Shown piece after piece: positions 31,707 to 42,320 of a stretch of DNA of 64,000 nucleotides (position 1 is the first letter of the stretch; every line of letters begins with the position of its first letter). The translations under genes and the position numbers were made by a program. The notes beneath the pieces are model-generated. The model worked only from the letters and a program-made list of their open reading frames with translations. It did no database searches and had not been told where the DNA came from. Source of the DNA: Prorocentrum cordatum. Its lineage: Eukaryota > Sar > Dinophyceae > Prorocentrales > Prorocentraceae. Location: contig CAUYUJ010017789.1 in NCBI GenBank assembly GCA_963575745.1, forward strand, positions 1 to 64,000, read 5' to 3'.

Positions 31707-31856
31707 CAGGATCAGACCCAAGCAGACCCTTTGATGACACTTCTGTTGCCGAGTTGTGCTCAGGGAGGGGTCTGGGCGCCGCCTGCCGGGTCCCTCCTCG
31801 CCTGTCGCGCGCGAGGTGGTCCGGCGCGCTTCGCCTGAGGCATCCGACATTACGGG
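31707..31856. repeat. Satellite edge and a dispersed 50-bp repeat
   Basis: 31741-31790 (TTCTGTTGCCGAGTTGTGCT) is related to 26079-26125 and 35226-35275 (TTCTGTTGTCGAATTGTGCT). 31797-31850 is one diverged 64-bp satellite unit. Confidence 0.7.
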
Positions 31857-32046
31857 ACCAAAAAGTGGCATAAACATAAAAACTCGGAGGTCCGCGCGGA
31901 GTTCTCGAGTCGGCGCTGGATCCCCCTCCCTGGCGCGCGGAGCGCGCCAGGGGCAGCGCCGGAGGCGCCGCCGGGGGGCCCCAGCGCCGATCCGAGAAAT
32001 CCGCGCGGACCTCGGAGTTTTTTATGTTTATGTCACTCTTTGTTCC
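31857..32046. mobile_element. Long-hairpin foldback element
   Basis: The left arm (AAGTGGCATAAACATAAAAA, then GGTCCGCGCGGA and TCGGCGCTGG) is repeated as its inverse on the right (CCAGCGCCGA, TCCGCGCGGACC, TTATGTTTATGTCACT). The arms are about 75-80 bp with few mismatches around a GC-rich centre, GCGCGCGGAGCGCGC. It interrupts a satellite unit. A related core lies at 63545-63640. No ORF. Confidence 0.75.
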
Positions 32047-32450
32047 CCTAGACATGCTGCGCGCGAGGTGGCCTGGTTACGTTGCACCTTCGGGGGACAG
32101 CGCCTGTCCCCGAACTTGGGGTCTTTTCTTGTGCCCGACGCGGGCTCGGTGCGGACTCGACGCGGAGTTGGCGCGGACTCGGCACGGATCCGACGAGTCC
32201 GACATGGATTCGACACCGAGTCGAGGTCCCCCGAGGATGCAGCAGGACATCTTCGCAGCTCTGAGCTCCGAGGTGTCCCGCGCGAGGGGTTCCAGTGCAG
32301 CCCGCTTCGCCGGAGGCATCCTCGCAGCTGTGGCCTCCGCGCGCGCGGGGTGTTCCGGCGCCCTGCTCCAGAGACGTCCTCACAGTTCTGGGCTCCGAGA
32401 TGTTGCGCGCGACGTGGTCTTCGGAAGTCGGAAGAGCTATTCCGAGGAGG
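32047..32450. repeat. Scattered 64-bp satellite units and a GACTCGAC-type repeat
   Basis: Units at 32045-32080 and 32235-32440 are diverged. Between them 32130-32225 has a ~12-bp theme GGACTCGACGCGG. No gene. Confidence 0.6.
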
Positions 32451-32990
32451 AAAAGGTACCCATGCTTCTGCCCTTCCTTCGCTTTCCCCTGTCGGTGCCT
32501 CCCGGGAGGCCCTCGTGGCCACCGCTGGATTCACCTCGGAATTCTGGTCCGAACGCACCCCAGGGGAGGTCTGGGGAGTAGCGGTATCGGTACCTTTTGG
32601 TTCACCCATTTGCACGACCACCGGGACCTTTCAGAGCCAGATGTGGCCATTGATGGCTCATGCGTTATCGTTCGGACATTTGCTGTTCTGTTTTCCAACA
32701 ACGTGGCCAGGATAATGTGGCTCGACGTTGATCATCGTTTCCCCTCGCTGGTTCATGCGCGGAGCCGGCGTCTTGCCAGGTTGCCAGTATGGTGTGCGCC
32801 AGCTTCTGCTGTGACTCCCCCTGTTGTGCGCGTGCCGTCGCGGGGCGGGCTCGCCCTGCTCGCACTTCAGGTCGCCAAGGCGTTTCAGAGGCCACGTGTT
32901 ACGCATTCGATCATGGGCCCTTTGTTCGCGCGGAGCATCCTGCTTTCACACCGATGACCGCTGAAGATCGCCGAAAATTGTGTCGGGCCG
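32451..32990. other. No recognisable feature
   Basis: Mixed-composition sequence with short ORFs in several frames. Neither motifs nor repeats shared with the rest of the window were seen. Confidence 0.4.
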
Positions 32991-33002
32991 CCATCCAGAC
33001 TG

Positions 33003-33195
33003 CCGAAGTCCGCCGAAAGACCACCGAAAACCGCCGAAGGACCGCCGAAGGACCGCCGAAGGACCGCCGAAGGACCGCCGAAAGACCGCCGAAGACCGCC
33101 GAAAGACCGCCGAAGGACCGCCGAAAGACCGCCGAAGACCGCCGAAAGACCGCCGAAGGACCGCCGAAGGACCGCCGAAAGACCGCCGAAGGGTG
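33003..33195. repeat. 10/11-bp minisatellite GACCGCCGAA(A/G)
   Basis: About 17 units of GACCGCCGAAG or GACCGCCGAAA, with occasional 10-bp units. Every frame on both strands stays open, which gives Arg/Lys/Glu-rich or Ser/Phe/Gly-rich ORFs that are not genes. Confidence 0.9.
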
Positions 33196-33424
33196 TGTCG
33201 GGCCCCAGCGCCCGTGGCGGGGCGCTCGCCCGCTGGCGGCGGGGCGGGGCCACGATCGAGCACGCAACACATGTGCTGGCGGCGTGTGCCGCTGGATCCG
33301 CTGGACTGCGAGAGGCGAGGTTCAGAGGCTGATGTGTTGGTGGTCTTCGTTGCTGTTGTCGCTGTTGCTCCCGGTGGTGGTGTGCAGGTCAGTTCCCTGG
33401 TCTGCTGAGGGCTGGCCCGTTCCG

Positions 33425-34070
33425 CTCGAGGCGTTCCCGCAAGTCGGAGCTCCGAGATGCTGCGCGCGAGGTGGTCTGGCGCGTTCCTTCCTGCTCCCCT
33501 GAGACATCCTCAAAACTCTGGGCTCCCAGAGGGAGGAGGGAGGCGGGGTGAGACCCAAACGAACCACTCGATTATTCAATCGCTTCGCTCATTCCGCCGG
33601 CCCATTTTTGGGCATTGCCGCGTCGACTGGCCGAGTGGTCGTTGGCGGTGTTGAGCTGCAGGGGCGTCGGCTGTTTTCCGGGGCGTTGCGTGGGGCATAA
33701 TGCTGGGGCGATTCGTTGGATTTCTTGGGAGTTGTCAGGGAAATCGGTCGCTTTTCGCAGGGCGGCTAGTTGTGTGGTGCTTCGTTGGACGTCGGGTGCC
33801 TTCGTGAGGATTAGCTGGTCGTGGATGCTCACTCTGAGGCTTGTCGATGGTGCGGCGGTGTTGGGGTCTCCTGGCAGGTGTCGCGGAAGCCTTTTGGAGG
33901 CAGTTTTGAAATTTCTTGAGGCCTCGTCAGGGCTGTTTGAGTGCCCTGCGGGCCTGATTTTGGGCCTCTCGGGGGCTTCTTGGGACTTCTGGGTGCTTCT
34001 TGGGAGCCTGCTGGCAGTCCCGGAGGGGCCCCTGGGGTCGGAAAGCTTCAAATGTTATTTTGAGTTCCCT
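33425..34070. repeat. Satellite remnant, empty-site-like segment, then GGGCCTC repeat
   Basis: 33425-33535 is diverged 64-bp satellite. 33525-33570 (GGGAGGAGGGAGG, GAGACCCAAACGAACCACTC) resembles the LINE-A target without the element. 33600-33950 shows nothing recognisable. 33950-34070 carries CTTCTTGGGA-type units. Confidence 0.5.
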
Positions 34071-34076
34071 CTTTGC

Positions 34077-35065
34077 GGGCGTCTTGGGCCGTCTTGGAGC
34101 CCTCTTGTGCCGTCTTGAAGCCCTCTTGGGCCCTCTTGGGCGCATCTTGGGGGCATGTTGGGCCGTCTTGGGGCGATCTTAGGGGGCTCTTGGGCAGTCT
34201 TGGACATTGTGAACCTCCGAACGTCGTCAATGCCAGAAATTCACGTTTCCCCGAAGAAATGTAACGATGTTTGCTTGTTGGGGTCCTCTTGGAGGGCCTC
34301 GTGAGGCTCTCTTCTGGGAGGCCTGGGAGGCAGCCCTTTTGTGTCGTCTTGCAGCCCTCTTGGGCCCTCTTGGGCGCACCTTGGGGGCATGTTGGGCCGT
34401 CTTGGGGCGATCTTGGGGGGCTCTTGGGCAGTCTTGGACGCTGTGAACCTCCGAACGTCGTCAATGGCCTATATTCACGTTTCCCCGAAGAAATGCGACG
34501 ATGTTTGCTTGTTGGGGTCCGCTTGGAGGGCCTCGTGAGGCTCTCTTGGAGCTTCTCGGCGGCGTCTAGGGCCGTCTGGAGACCAGCATGGGCGTCTTGG
34601 AGCAATCTTTCGGCGACTGGGGGCCCCTTGGACCGCATCGGGGGCGTCTCGGAGCCTTCTTGGCGCGTTCTCGGAGCGCTCTGGGAGGCCTGGGAGGCAG
34701 CCCTTTTGTGTCGTCTTGCAGCCCTCTTGGGCCCTCTTGGGCGCACCTTGGGGGCATGTTGGGCCGTCTTGGGGCTATCTTGGGGGGGCTCTTGGGCAGT
34801 CCTGGACGCTGTGAACCTCCGTACGTCGTCAATGCCAGAAATGCACGCTTCCCTGGAGCAATGGGACGATTTTTGCTTGTTGGGGGCCCTCTTGGAGGGC
34901 CTCGTGAGACTCTCTTGGAGCTTCTCGGCGGCGTCTAGGGCCGTCTGGAGACCAGCATGGGCGTCTTGGGGCAATCTTTCGGCGACTGGGGGCCCCTTGG
35001 ACCGTCTCGGGGGCGTCTCGGAGCCTTCTGAGCGCGTTCCCGGAGCGCTCTGGGAGGCCTGGAAG
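34077..35065. repeat. ~365-bp tandem repeat, three copies (first shortened)
   Basis: The segment GCCCTCTTGGGCCCTCTTGG + GCGCACCTTGGGGGCATG recurs near 34115, 34350 and 34715. Copies 2 and 3 are 365 bp apart and about 93% alike over GTGAACCTCCGAACGTCGTC, GCTTGTTGGGG and CTTCTCGGCGGCGTCTAGGG. Copy 1 lacks about 130 bp. A 410-codon minus-strand ORF (34048-35280) runs through them and repeats peptides such as LQTALDAAEKLQESLTRPSK; I regard it as a by-product. Confidence 0.8.
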
Positions 35066-35225
35066 GCAGCGCCGAGGAGGAAAACCATCTCTGAGCCGCA
35101 CTTGCCTGGACCTGCTCGGGGTACTTTTCGTCCAGGTTTCCCCAGAAGCCGCCCGCGAACTATAATATATAGTGTTAACCAGTTGCCAGAGATCTTAGCA
35201 CGCCTCTGGCCAGGTGGGCCAGCGA

Positions 35226-35280
35226 ATTCTTCTGTTGTCGAATTGTGCTTTGGTAGAGGTTTGGGCGCTCCTGGCACCAC
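35226..35280. repeat. Dispersed 50-bp repeat (TTCTGTTGTCGAATTGTGCT)
   Basis: Third copy of the segment also at 26079 and 31741, here without the satellite around it. Confidence 0.65.
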
Positions 35281-35539
35281 GGAGGAGGTACCTAGCGCGG
35301 ACGCGCGAGCGCGATTCTTTCGTTAATTGCAAGGGTTTCTCAGGTGGAGCCATGCTTGAGCAAATCGTGGAGATGCCTCGGGCGAGAGCGCGGTGAGCAT
35401 GGAGGAGGCAGGATGGGACAGGAGAGCGGGAGGACATAGGAATAATGGACGAGGGGAACGGGACCAGGTCCAAACTATTTGTTTCAGGCCATCCATGGCG
35501 AGGATGTTTCCTCAAAGCGGCGTCCAGAGCGCGAAGGCT

Positions 35540-36250
35540 TGGCATGGCGGAGGAAGCGAAGAGGAGGAGGGATGAGGAGACGGAGGAGGAAGAGGAGGAA
35601 GAAAATGATTGGGAGGACGAGGAGGAGGGAAAGGAGGAGGACGAGCCTCTCCCGAGGAGGAGGAGGAGGAAGAGGAGGAGGAGGAGGGGGAGGAGGAGCA
35701 GGAGCAGGCGGAGGAAGAGGAGTGTTGCAAAGGAGGAGGAGGAGGAGGAGGAGGAGGAGGAGGAGGACGCGGCACCCGAGAAGGATGAGGACGAGGAGGT
35801 CAAGGAAGAGCACAGCGAGCAGGAGTTTGAGCAAGGGGAGGAACAACAAACATAAGGGGTGCGGTGATGAGGTAGAGAATGTGGAGGAGGATGAGGATGA
35901 GGAGGGAAACGTCAAGGAGGCATAGGACAAGGAGAAGGATTCGTACGAGGAGGGGGGCAAAAGGAGTTATATGAGGAGGTGTAGCAGGAGGAAGAGGAGA
36001 AGGAGATGGAGGAGGAGAGGGCGGAGGAGGAGGAGGAGGAAGAGGAGGAGGAAGATGGGAGGAGGACCAGGAGGATGAGGATGAGCAGGAGGTCGAGAAT
36101 TACGGGGAGGAATGGGAGGAAAAGAGGAGCGGGATGATGAGGAGGAGCTTTCGTGGAATGGGGGGAGGCGAGGGTGAGAAGGAAAACGCCGTGGATGCGG
36201 GCGAGGAGGAGGAGGAGGAGGAGGAGGAGGAGGAGGAGGAGGAGGAAGGA
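35540..36250. repeat. (GGA)n purine tract, about 700 bp
   Basis: The plus strand is mostly A/G, with (GAG)n runs at 35660-35700, 35725-35770 and 36200-36245. The Glu/Arg-rich plus ORFs and Ser/Leu/Pro-rich minus ORFs here follow from composition. Nothing domain-like flanks them on the left. Confidence 0.8.
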
Positions 36251-36399
36251 GGTGGACGACCACGATCACCACCGAAAGCTCGACGACGACGCCGAAGGCG
36301 CAGGCGGATCAGGAGCAGCAGGACGCGCGAACACTCTGACGAGCCACCTTGGCTCAAAAAGTAACGGTTTGGGGATACTGGACCCTGGCTGTCGCTTCT

Positions 36400-37065
36400 T
36401 GCCCCCCCGTTGACGAGCACCCGAGGAGCTCGCGGCCGCGGCGCGCGCAGCGCCGGGCCTGCCCGGCGGCGCGCGGGGCGGGCCGCGCTCCGCGGCCTTC
36501 CGCCAGGCCGGGCCTCTGCCGCCCGATCCGCCCACGCAGGTGCCCTGCGGTCCGCTGCGCCCCGCGCCTCCGCCGCCCGCGCCGCAGCAGTGCCCGCTCT
36601 CCTCCTCGGTGCCGCCCCCGCCGCCCGGGGGGCCGCAGTGCCCATCGCCGGCCTTGGCGCCGCCCCCGCCGCCGGGGCCGCGGGGCCCGGCCTCAGCTCC
36701 GGCGGCGCCGCCGCACTCCTGCACGGCCACCACTGCCTCTGTCGCGTCTGCGCTGTCGGCGGCCGCGCCGCCGGCGGTGGAGTCGGCGGCGGCCGCGGCG
36801 GCGAGGCGTGCGGCCGGAGTGCCCTCGGCGGAGGGCGCAGGGTCTGTGCGGCCAGCCGCTGGCGCGTCTGCCATGCCCGCGGCCGACGCGGCGGCTGGGG
36901 GCGGCGTCGCGGAGGCGCCTCCTCTCCTCCTCTCTCCTTCTCCTCCTCCCTCCTCCTCCTCCTCCTCCTCCTCCTCCTCCTCCTCCTCCTCCTTCTCCTC
37001 CTCCTCCTCCTGCGCCTCTTCCTCCTCCTCCTCCGCCTCCTCCTTCTCCTCTTCCTCCTCCTCAG
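36400..37065 (+). other. Ala/Pro-rich open region and (TCC)n tract upstream of SH3 exon
   Basis: 36540-36930 is an open, Pro/Ala-rich frame with strong G/C3 (PPPPPGPRGPASAPAAPP). It may be an exon encoding a disordered region. 36933-37065 is a CTC/TCC tract that ends CTCCTCAG and fits the pyrimidine tract of a 3' splice site. If not spliced, the tract would encode poly-Ser in frame with the SH3-like segment. Confidence 0.35.
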
Positions 37066-37291
37066 AGGCGGAGGGAGGTCGGCCCGCTGTGGCGGTGGTG
37101 GACTACGACGCGGAGGGCGGGGGCTACATCTCCGTGCGAGCGGGCGACCGCCTGTGCGTGCTCTTCGACGATGCCGGCTGGGCCTGGGCGGCGCCTCGCG
37201 GGCCCGAGGGCGCGAGGCCGGACCTGGTGCGCGGAGGGTGGCTGCCGAGCTCTGCGCTCCGACCGAGCAGCGGCTGCGGCCAGTCAAAAAG
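37066..37291 (+). CDS. SH3-like domain exon
   Basis: Begins after CTCCTCAG and ends AAAAAG before GTGTTG, a canonical donor. The peptide has the SH3 signature in order: VAVVDYDAEGGG (the ALYDY position), ISVRAGDRLCVLFDDAGW (the ExGD and WW region, with Trp then Ala-Trp), and RGGWLPSSALRP (the G-W-x-P-x-x-Y/L end). An insertion GPEGARPDLV lies before the last strand. SH3 domains bind proline-rich peptides, and the upstream open region is itself proline-rich. Flanking exons downstream were not found, and the plus-strand sequence runs into the opposing RT gene. Confidence 0.6.
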
Positions 37292-37529
37292 GTGTTGTCC
37301 TCCTGCCTGCTCCCGTTTCTCCTCTTTTCCTGTTCCGTTCCTGCTCCCTCTCCCTCTCCGCTCCTGTTCCTCCTCCGCCCGCTCCTCCTCGTCGCCCTCC
37401 TCCTCCTCGCTCTCCGCCTCCTGGTCCGCGGGCTCCTCGTCGTGCCCCTTGCCATCCTCCTCGTTCTCGTGCTGGAGCGCGGTTCGGAGCGCTAGCCACG
37501 AGCGCTTCTTCTTCTGGAGCTTCTTGCGG

Positions 37530-37534
37530 ACGCA

Positions 37535-37583
<49 letters not shown>
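37530..37583. repeat. (CTG)n triplet repeat
   Basis: About 18 pure CTG triplets, reading poly-Gln on the minus strand, about 70 bp beyond the stop of the RT gene. Confidence 0.95.
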
Positions 37584-37588
<5 letters not shown>

Positions 37589-37652
37589 GACACGTCTGCG
37601 CGGACAAGCTTCGATGTGACCACCTGTACAAGAAAGGTGCACCAGCGATCCA

Positions 37653-40600
37653 CTATTGGGACGCTGGTGCGGTAGCGGAGGAGACGAGCACCGCAGTGGC
37701 TCGCCCCAAGAGGACTGCAATCCGCTGCCGCCAATCGCGGAGCGGCGACCGTGCACAACCCGTGCCACGGAGATGGCTCTGGTGCCGGGTGAGGCTTGCC
37801 AGCTGTTGCAGCAGACACGTCAGCTGCGGCCCGTGGCGGCCGCCGAATTCAAGTGCAAGGCCTTGCGCGCTGGTGCCGCCTCGAGCTCCATATTTCGTTA
37901 CTTTCGCAGCCTCGGCAGCGGTCGCGCCAGCGCCGGCGGTCGCCGAACGGCCGCGGCGGTTGTGTGTGCTGACAACTGTGAAGTCCCCGTGGAAAATTGG
38001 GAGCGAGCAGTGGCCCCAGAGCTGCACGTCCACGCGCGGCTCACGCATGGTTGCCGTGGCCAGCTCTGGAAGCACGACCTGCGTGTGGCTGCAAGGCCGG
38101 CTGGGCGAGCGCACGCCCCGAGCTCGTCGCAGACTCCATCATGCAGACGATTGTGGGCTCCACCGATCATGCAAGATATCGCGTGATCTCCAAGCTCGTC
38201 GAGTGCGTGGCCACAGACCCTGCCAGCGCGCGTGCGGTGCTGACAAAAACACGCAACGCCGAAGAGCGGGAGCCCGAGACGCCGGCGGAAATTGATGCGG
38301 AACTCATCGTCCGACCAAGGGGCCAAATCCCCAGTGGCGTTGGCTGTGAAACCAAGCCCGCCTTCTGGGCCGCCTTCGTACAGCCAGTGCTTTCGCTGCT
38401 CAGGCGTCCCTGCAGAGAGTACGGCATCGGCCGCTCGGAGCATCCACAATTTACGACGGTGCCGCAGCGCTGCGCCTGCAGCTACCGCGTGCTCGAGCGA
38501 AAATGTGTGGGCACCTGTTTGCGCATCAGGCTCCGGCTGCGGCATCCCCCACGCGTCGAGGAACACGCCGTTCGCCGCCAACCGCCCAAGGCAATCTCTG
38601 GCAGCAGCGAGCATGCCGGAACGCTCGTACCCTACGTCGATAACAGCTGGCTGCAGGTGGAGGACAAGCTGCCGAGAGGCTTTCGGCAGCACGCGGAGGA
38701 GCGTGGCGAGATACGAAAAATGAGCCTCAAGAGCAATGGGTCGAAGCGCCATGCCTCCATGGCTGAGCGGTGCATTCAGGGTGCTGAGACAGGCCTGCCA
38801 CTGCGGGTCCGTGCAAGCAGGCCCCAAGAAAGCTGCCCGGACAAGATCGCTGACCGCGTTGTCCAAGCGACGTGCGTACGGCAGGAAGGCTGCCGCCTTC
38901 ACAACACAGGCGCCGTAGGACAGAGCGCGGTTCAAGACCAAGCAAGCAAGCTTCCATAGAGGGCCCAACTTACGGCAAGTGAGTTCGGCATGCGCAACTC
39001 GCTTTAAAATCGAAGCGAATGCGATCGCTTTCTCGCACCGCTTTTGCACTGGGCCGAGGGTGGCCCCGTCGAAACTAAAATTCGCGCTGCACTCGCCTTC
39101 GGCGTGAGCTCCATGGAGAGTAAGACCAGACGCGTCGAATTCAGCATGCGGGCGCAGCTCGGCAGCGAGCTCGCCAGCGAGGGCCAGGTTTGAACGGGCA
39201 GCTGGCACGTGGGCTTTGGTCTTGTCGACGCGCAGTTTCAGCCCCCGTGCCGCAAAGCACCGCGTCGCGATCCGCATCGCTTGCAGCCAGTGCTCACGCG
39301 GAGCGGCGACGCAGACGTCGTCGACGAAAAGGCGGAGACGCGGGCGAGAGGACTCATCTGCGAACGCCTTGGAGTAGGCCTCAGAGATGTCGCAAATGCT
39401 AGCCGAGAATGCGAGGCCGAAGTCCGAGGTTGCACTGCGACCGCCCTGGCAGCAACCCTCCTGATCTCCAGCGTCTTGAACTGCTCCCCCACCTGGGCGT
39501 AGCGCAGCTGCCGGACTCCCCCGAACCACATGTTGTGCTGCAGTGTCGCCGTGCGCGGAGAGCAGGCGCGGGCCTGCTCGCGGGCGTCCTGGCGGCGGGC
39601 AGTGCCGAAGGCGTTCTCGAAGTCGAGCCCGAGGTAGACCCAGTGCATGTGGGCCGCCATGTCCGCCTGGACCTCGGTGATGAGGGCGGCAGTGCCACTC
39701 TCTGCGCCGGGCGCATGCTGGTTGCTGACGACGTGCGCGGAAACCCTGTGGAGCTCCGCGCGGCTGATGGTGCCCGCGGCGAGCTTGAACAGGACCTCCT
39801 GGAACACGATGGGGCGCGCCTTGCCCCCGCCCTTGTCCGAGGCAATGAGCTGCACGTGGAGCCACGGCTGCCGGATGAAGGCCGGCAACTGCCGGCGGGC
39901 CCACATCGATGCCCACCTCGAGAGTGTCCGCGTCGCGCGCGGGCTCCTGAGGGGCGCCTGGACGTGGGAATTACGCTCCCCGCTGGGCCCGGCGTGCGCC
40001 AGTGCACGAGCGCTCCAGATGCACGCGCGGGCCTGCTTGCACTCGACGGGGCTGCACTTGGACACTGGCGGGGCTGGCGGTCGCGAGGCGCGAGCCTCGG
40101 CGGAAGCAGGCGGCAACAGCGCGGTCAGCTTCTCGTGCGTCTCCTCCGTCGGCGGGAGGAGCTTCGCTCCTGTCAGCAGGCGCTTGGCCTTTCGGAGGTC
40201 GCCGATGTCGGCGGCCTCCAAAGCGCGAGTCCACGTAGACGTAGAGTCAGCATGCTGGGTGGCCGGCCCCCCGCCTGCATCGGCGGTAACAGGAGCAGGC
40301 GGTGCGTCCCGGAGGTGGCTGGCATGTCCAGCGCCACGCTCGGCATGACCCGCAGCCCACTTGCGTTCGTCCTGAGCGGCAGCAGTGACGAGGTCAAGCC
40401 ACTGAGCAGCATTGGCGAGCTGCATCCTCGCGCGGAGGAGGCCGGCGAAGCTCTGCTGGGGCTGGTCTTTCTCCCCGCCGGCCCCGTCAGGGTCTGGCTG
40501 GACTGCGGCATGCTCGTCTGGGTCGGCAACGCGCTCGCGAAGCAGCAGGTGCGGCACCGCGAGCACCAGTAGGTTGAGCTCCTCCTGCACCAACGGCGGG

Positions 40601-40862
40601 AGGTCAGAGTCCAAGGCGTCCATGACCCTGTCGAGGGCCTGCAAGCGGACAGCCGCGCACTGGCGAGCGAGCCGCGTGGGCACCCACCTCGCCAGCGGTA
40701 CGCGGCGAACGACCGGAAGTTGTCGAAGCGCCAGCAGTAGCTGACGCGGCCCACTTACTTCACCTGCAGCCGCCCGAGGCGGGCTGTCGGAGACAGCGGC
40801 AGGAGGTGCCTGCAGGGGCGGCACCCCCAAGAGCGAGTCCACCGCTGCTGCTGGTGCCGCGC

Positions 40863-40902
<40 letters not shown>

Positions 40903-41271
40903 CTGCTGCTGCTGCTTGCTGCTGCTGCTGGCCATGCGCGCACAGCTGCCGCTGCTGCTGCGGTTGCTGCTGCACCTCACTGCGGCTGCCATCCGTGCGC
41001 TTGCTGCTGCCGCTGCATCTCCTTCGGCTGTTGCTGGCGCTAGTCTTGTTCCCCGCTGCTCTGGGGTTTTCACGTCGCCCGCGAGGGCGCTCGCCCGCGA
41101 AGGCGAAGCGGGTGCGAGGGTGTTGCTGCGGACGTTGCTGCTCTCCACTGCGGTATTCATCGGTGTGCATGCTGCTTCCGCTGCCGCAGTCCTGGGTGCG
41201 CATGCTCCTTCCGCTATCGTTTGTCTTTTGGCTGTTGCTGCTCCTCCTACTTTTGGAAGCTGTCTTTGCAC
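37653..41271 (-). pseudogene. Reverse-transcriptase protein without EEP endonuclease, two frameshifts
   Basis: About 1200 codons in three frames on the minus strand. 41271 to ~39470: Ala/Gln-rich N-terminus with poly-Gln encoded by (CTG)n at 40865-40925, then an uncharacterised region, then GGGKARPIVFQEVLFKLAAG (RT motif 1/2 region) and YLGLDFENAFGTA (motif A, near 39620). One missing base near 39465 shifts the frame to GCCQGGRSATS (motif B) and LFVDDVCVAAP (motif C, near 39320), then to CGHALDELGDHAISC, a Cys/His signature. A second shift near 38115 leads to VDVQLWG, DFTVV, KVTKYG, LALEFGGRHGP and WRQRIAVLLGRATAV, ending at 37653. There is no EEP domain or RNase H. The ORF is otherwise well preserved, so decay is recent or the shifts are assembly errors. 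No target duplication or SL was found. Confidence 0.8.
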
Positions 41272-41520
41272 GCGCTTCGCTCGGCGTCACCCCGACATAC
41301 TTCTACTATATGTGCGTCGCCCCCCCCCCCCCCAGGGGCGATGCGCGCACCGAGAAATCTTATAGTATATGCGTCTTGGCGGGCGCTTGACTTGGTTGTT
41401 CGGGTGTCTTTTTGCCCCGCCTCGGTTGAAGCTTAAAGGGGCGGAGTCTCCGATCCATTCTTTGTGCGCTGCTTGTTTTCTTTACTTTGAGAGGCCGGCC
41501 CACGCCAGGGATGAGGCTTG
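41272..41520. other. Upstream flank of RT gene, no feature
   Basis: Contains a C-run at 41321-41333 and a pair of TATAGTA-type sequences at 41305 and 41362. No SL and no ORF that connects to the RT frame. Confidence 0.4.
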
Positions 41521-41523
41521 CCT

Positions 41524-42320
41524 GGGCCTGGCGTTCTTTACACCAGGGGTAGCATTGCCGAGTCGTCCTGGCGTCGCCTAGTTATTAGACTTTGGGTACA
41601 TATGCGCGCTCGCTGTCTGCGCGCGTATCAGGCGCCCCAGATGTGGGGGAAGGTGTGCCGCACGTGTGGATGGACTTATACCGTGGGCTTGGCACGGGGG
41701 TGGATCTCCGCCCTGACGGATGCTATGCCTCGGGGTCTTGTTTCATCTCTTGGCAGACAGATCTGTATGAAGCCTTTTTCCCCCGCGCTGGAGCGGAAGA
41801 AGGTGGGTCCTTGATCGCTCCGCCCAATTGGCCATAGGGCCGTATCTGGAGGGCCCACCACGGGGACACTGGCTCGTCGGTTGAGTTAGGCCCGAAACAG
41901 GGATGGAGCTGGCTATCGTCCTGGAGTTCGTTACACCAGGGGTAGTGCAGCCGAGGCGTCCTGGCGTCGCCTTGTGTGTCTGACGCGCACGTGCGTGAGC
42001 GCGTTTGTTCGGGCGTCAGGCTCCCCAGTTGTGGGGGACGGTGCGCAGCACGCGTTTTGCGAGCTTGACGTGGGCCTGGCACGGGGGCCTCGACGCCCTG
42101 ACCGTTGCCTTGCTCAGGCTCTAATTTCTGTCATCGTCCTGGCGTTCGTTACGCCAGGGACGAGTGTTGTCGTGCGCTGTGGGTGGGATGCTTGCACGTG
42201 TATCAGGCACCCCAATTGTGGGGGAAGGTGCCCTGCGCGTGTGGATGGATTTCCCTGTGGCTTTGCACGGGGGCGGAGGATGTCCGCCCTGACCGATGCC
42301 AAGCCACTGCAGGTTGGTTC
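41524..42320. repeat. Three diverged tandem units (~217-395 bp)
   Basis: CCTGG(C/A)GTTC(T/G)TTACACCAGGGGTAG-like starts occur at 41526, 41921 and 42138. Each is followed by GTATCAGGC(G/A)CCCCA, TGTGGGGGAAGGTG and TGGCACGGGGG...CCCTGACCG at similar spacing. Units are about 70-80% alike. The ORFs inside are not conserved. Confidence 0.7.

Noticed and set aside
32885-33502. Arg/Lys-rich and Ser/Phe-rich ORFs on opposite strands
   Set aside because: Frames of the 10/11-bp GACCGCCGAAG minisatellite.
34048-35280. 410-codon minus-strand ORF as a gene
   Set aside because: It spans a degenerate tandem repeat, lacks domains, and its start lies in a dispersed repeat. Kept only as an observation.
36340-36357. 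GAGCCACCTTGGCTCAAA, resembling the end of the spliced leader
   Set aside because: Two mismatches inside the core and no CCGT before it; no processed gene follows. Likely chance.
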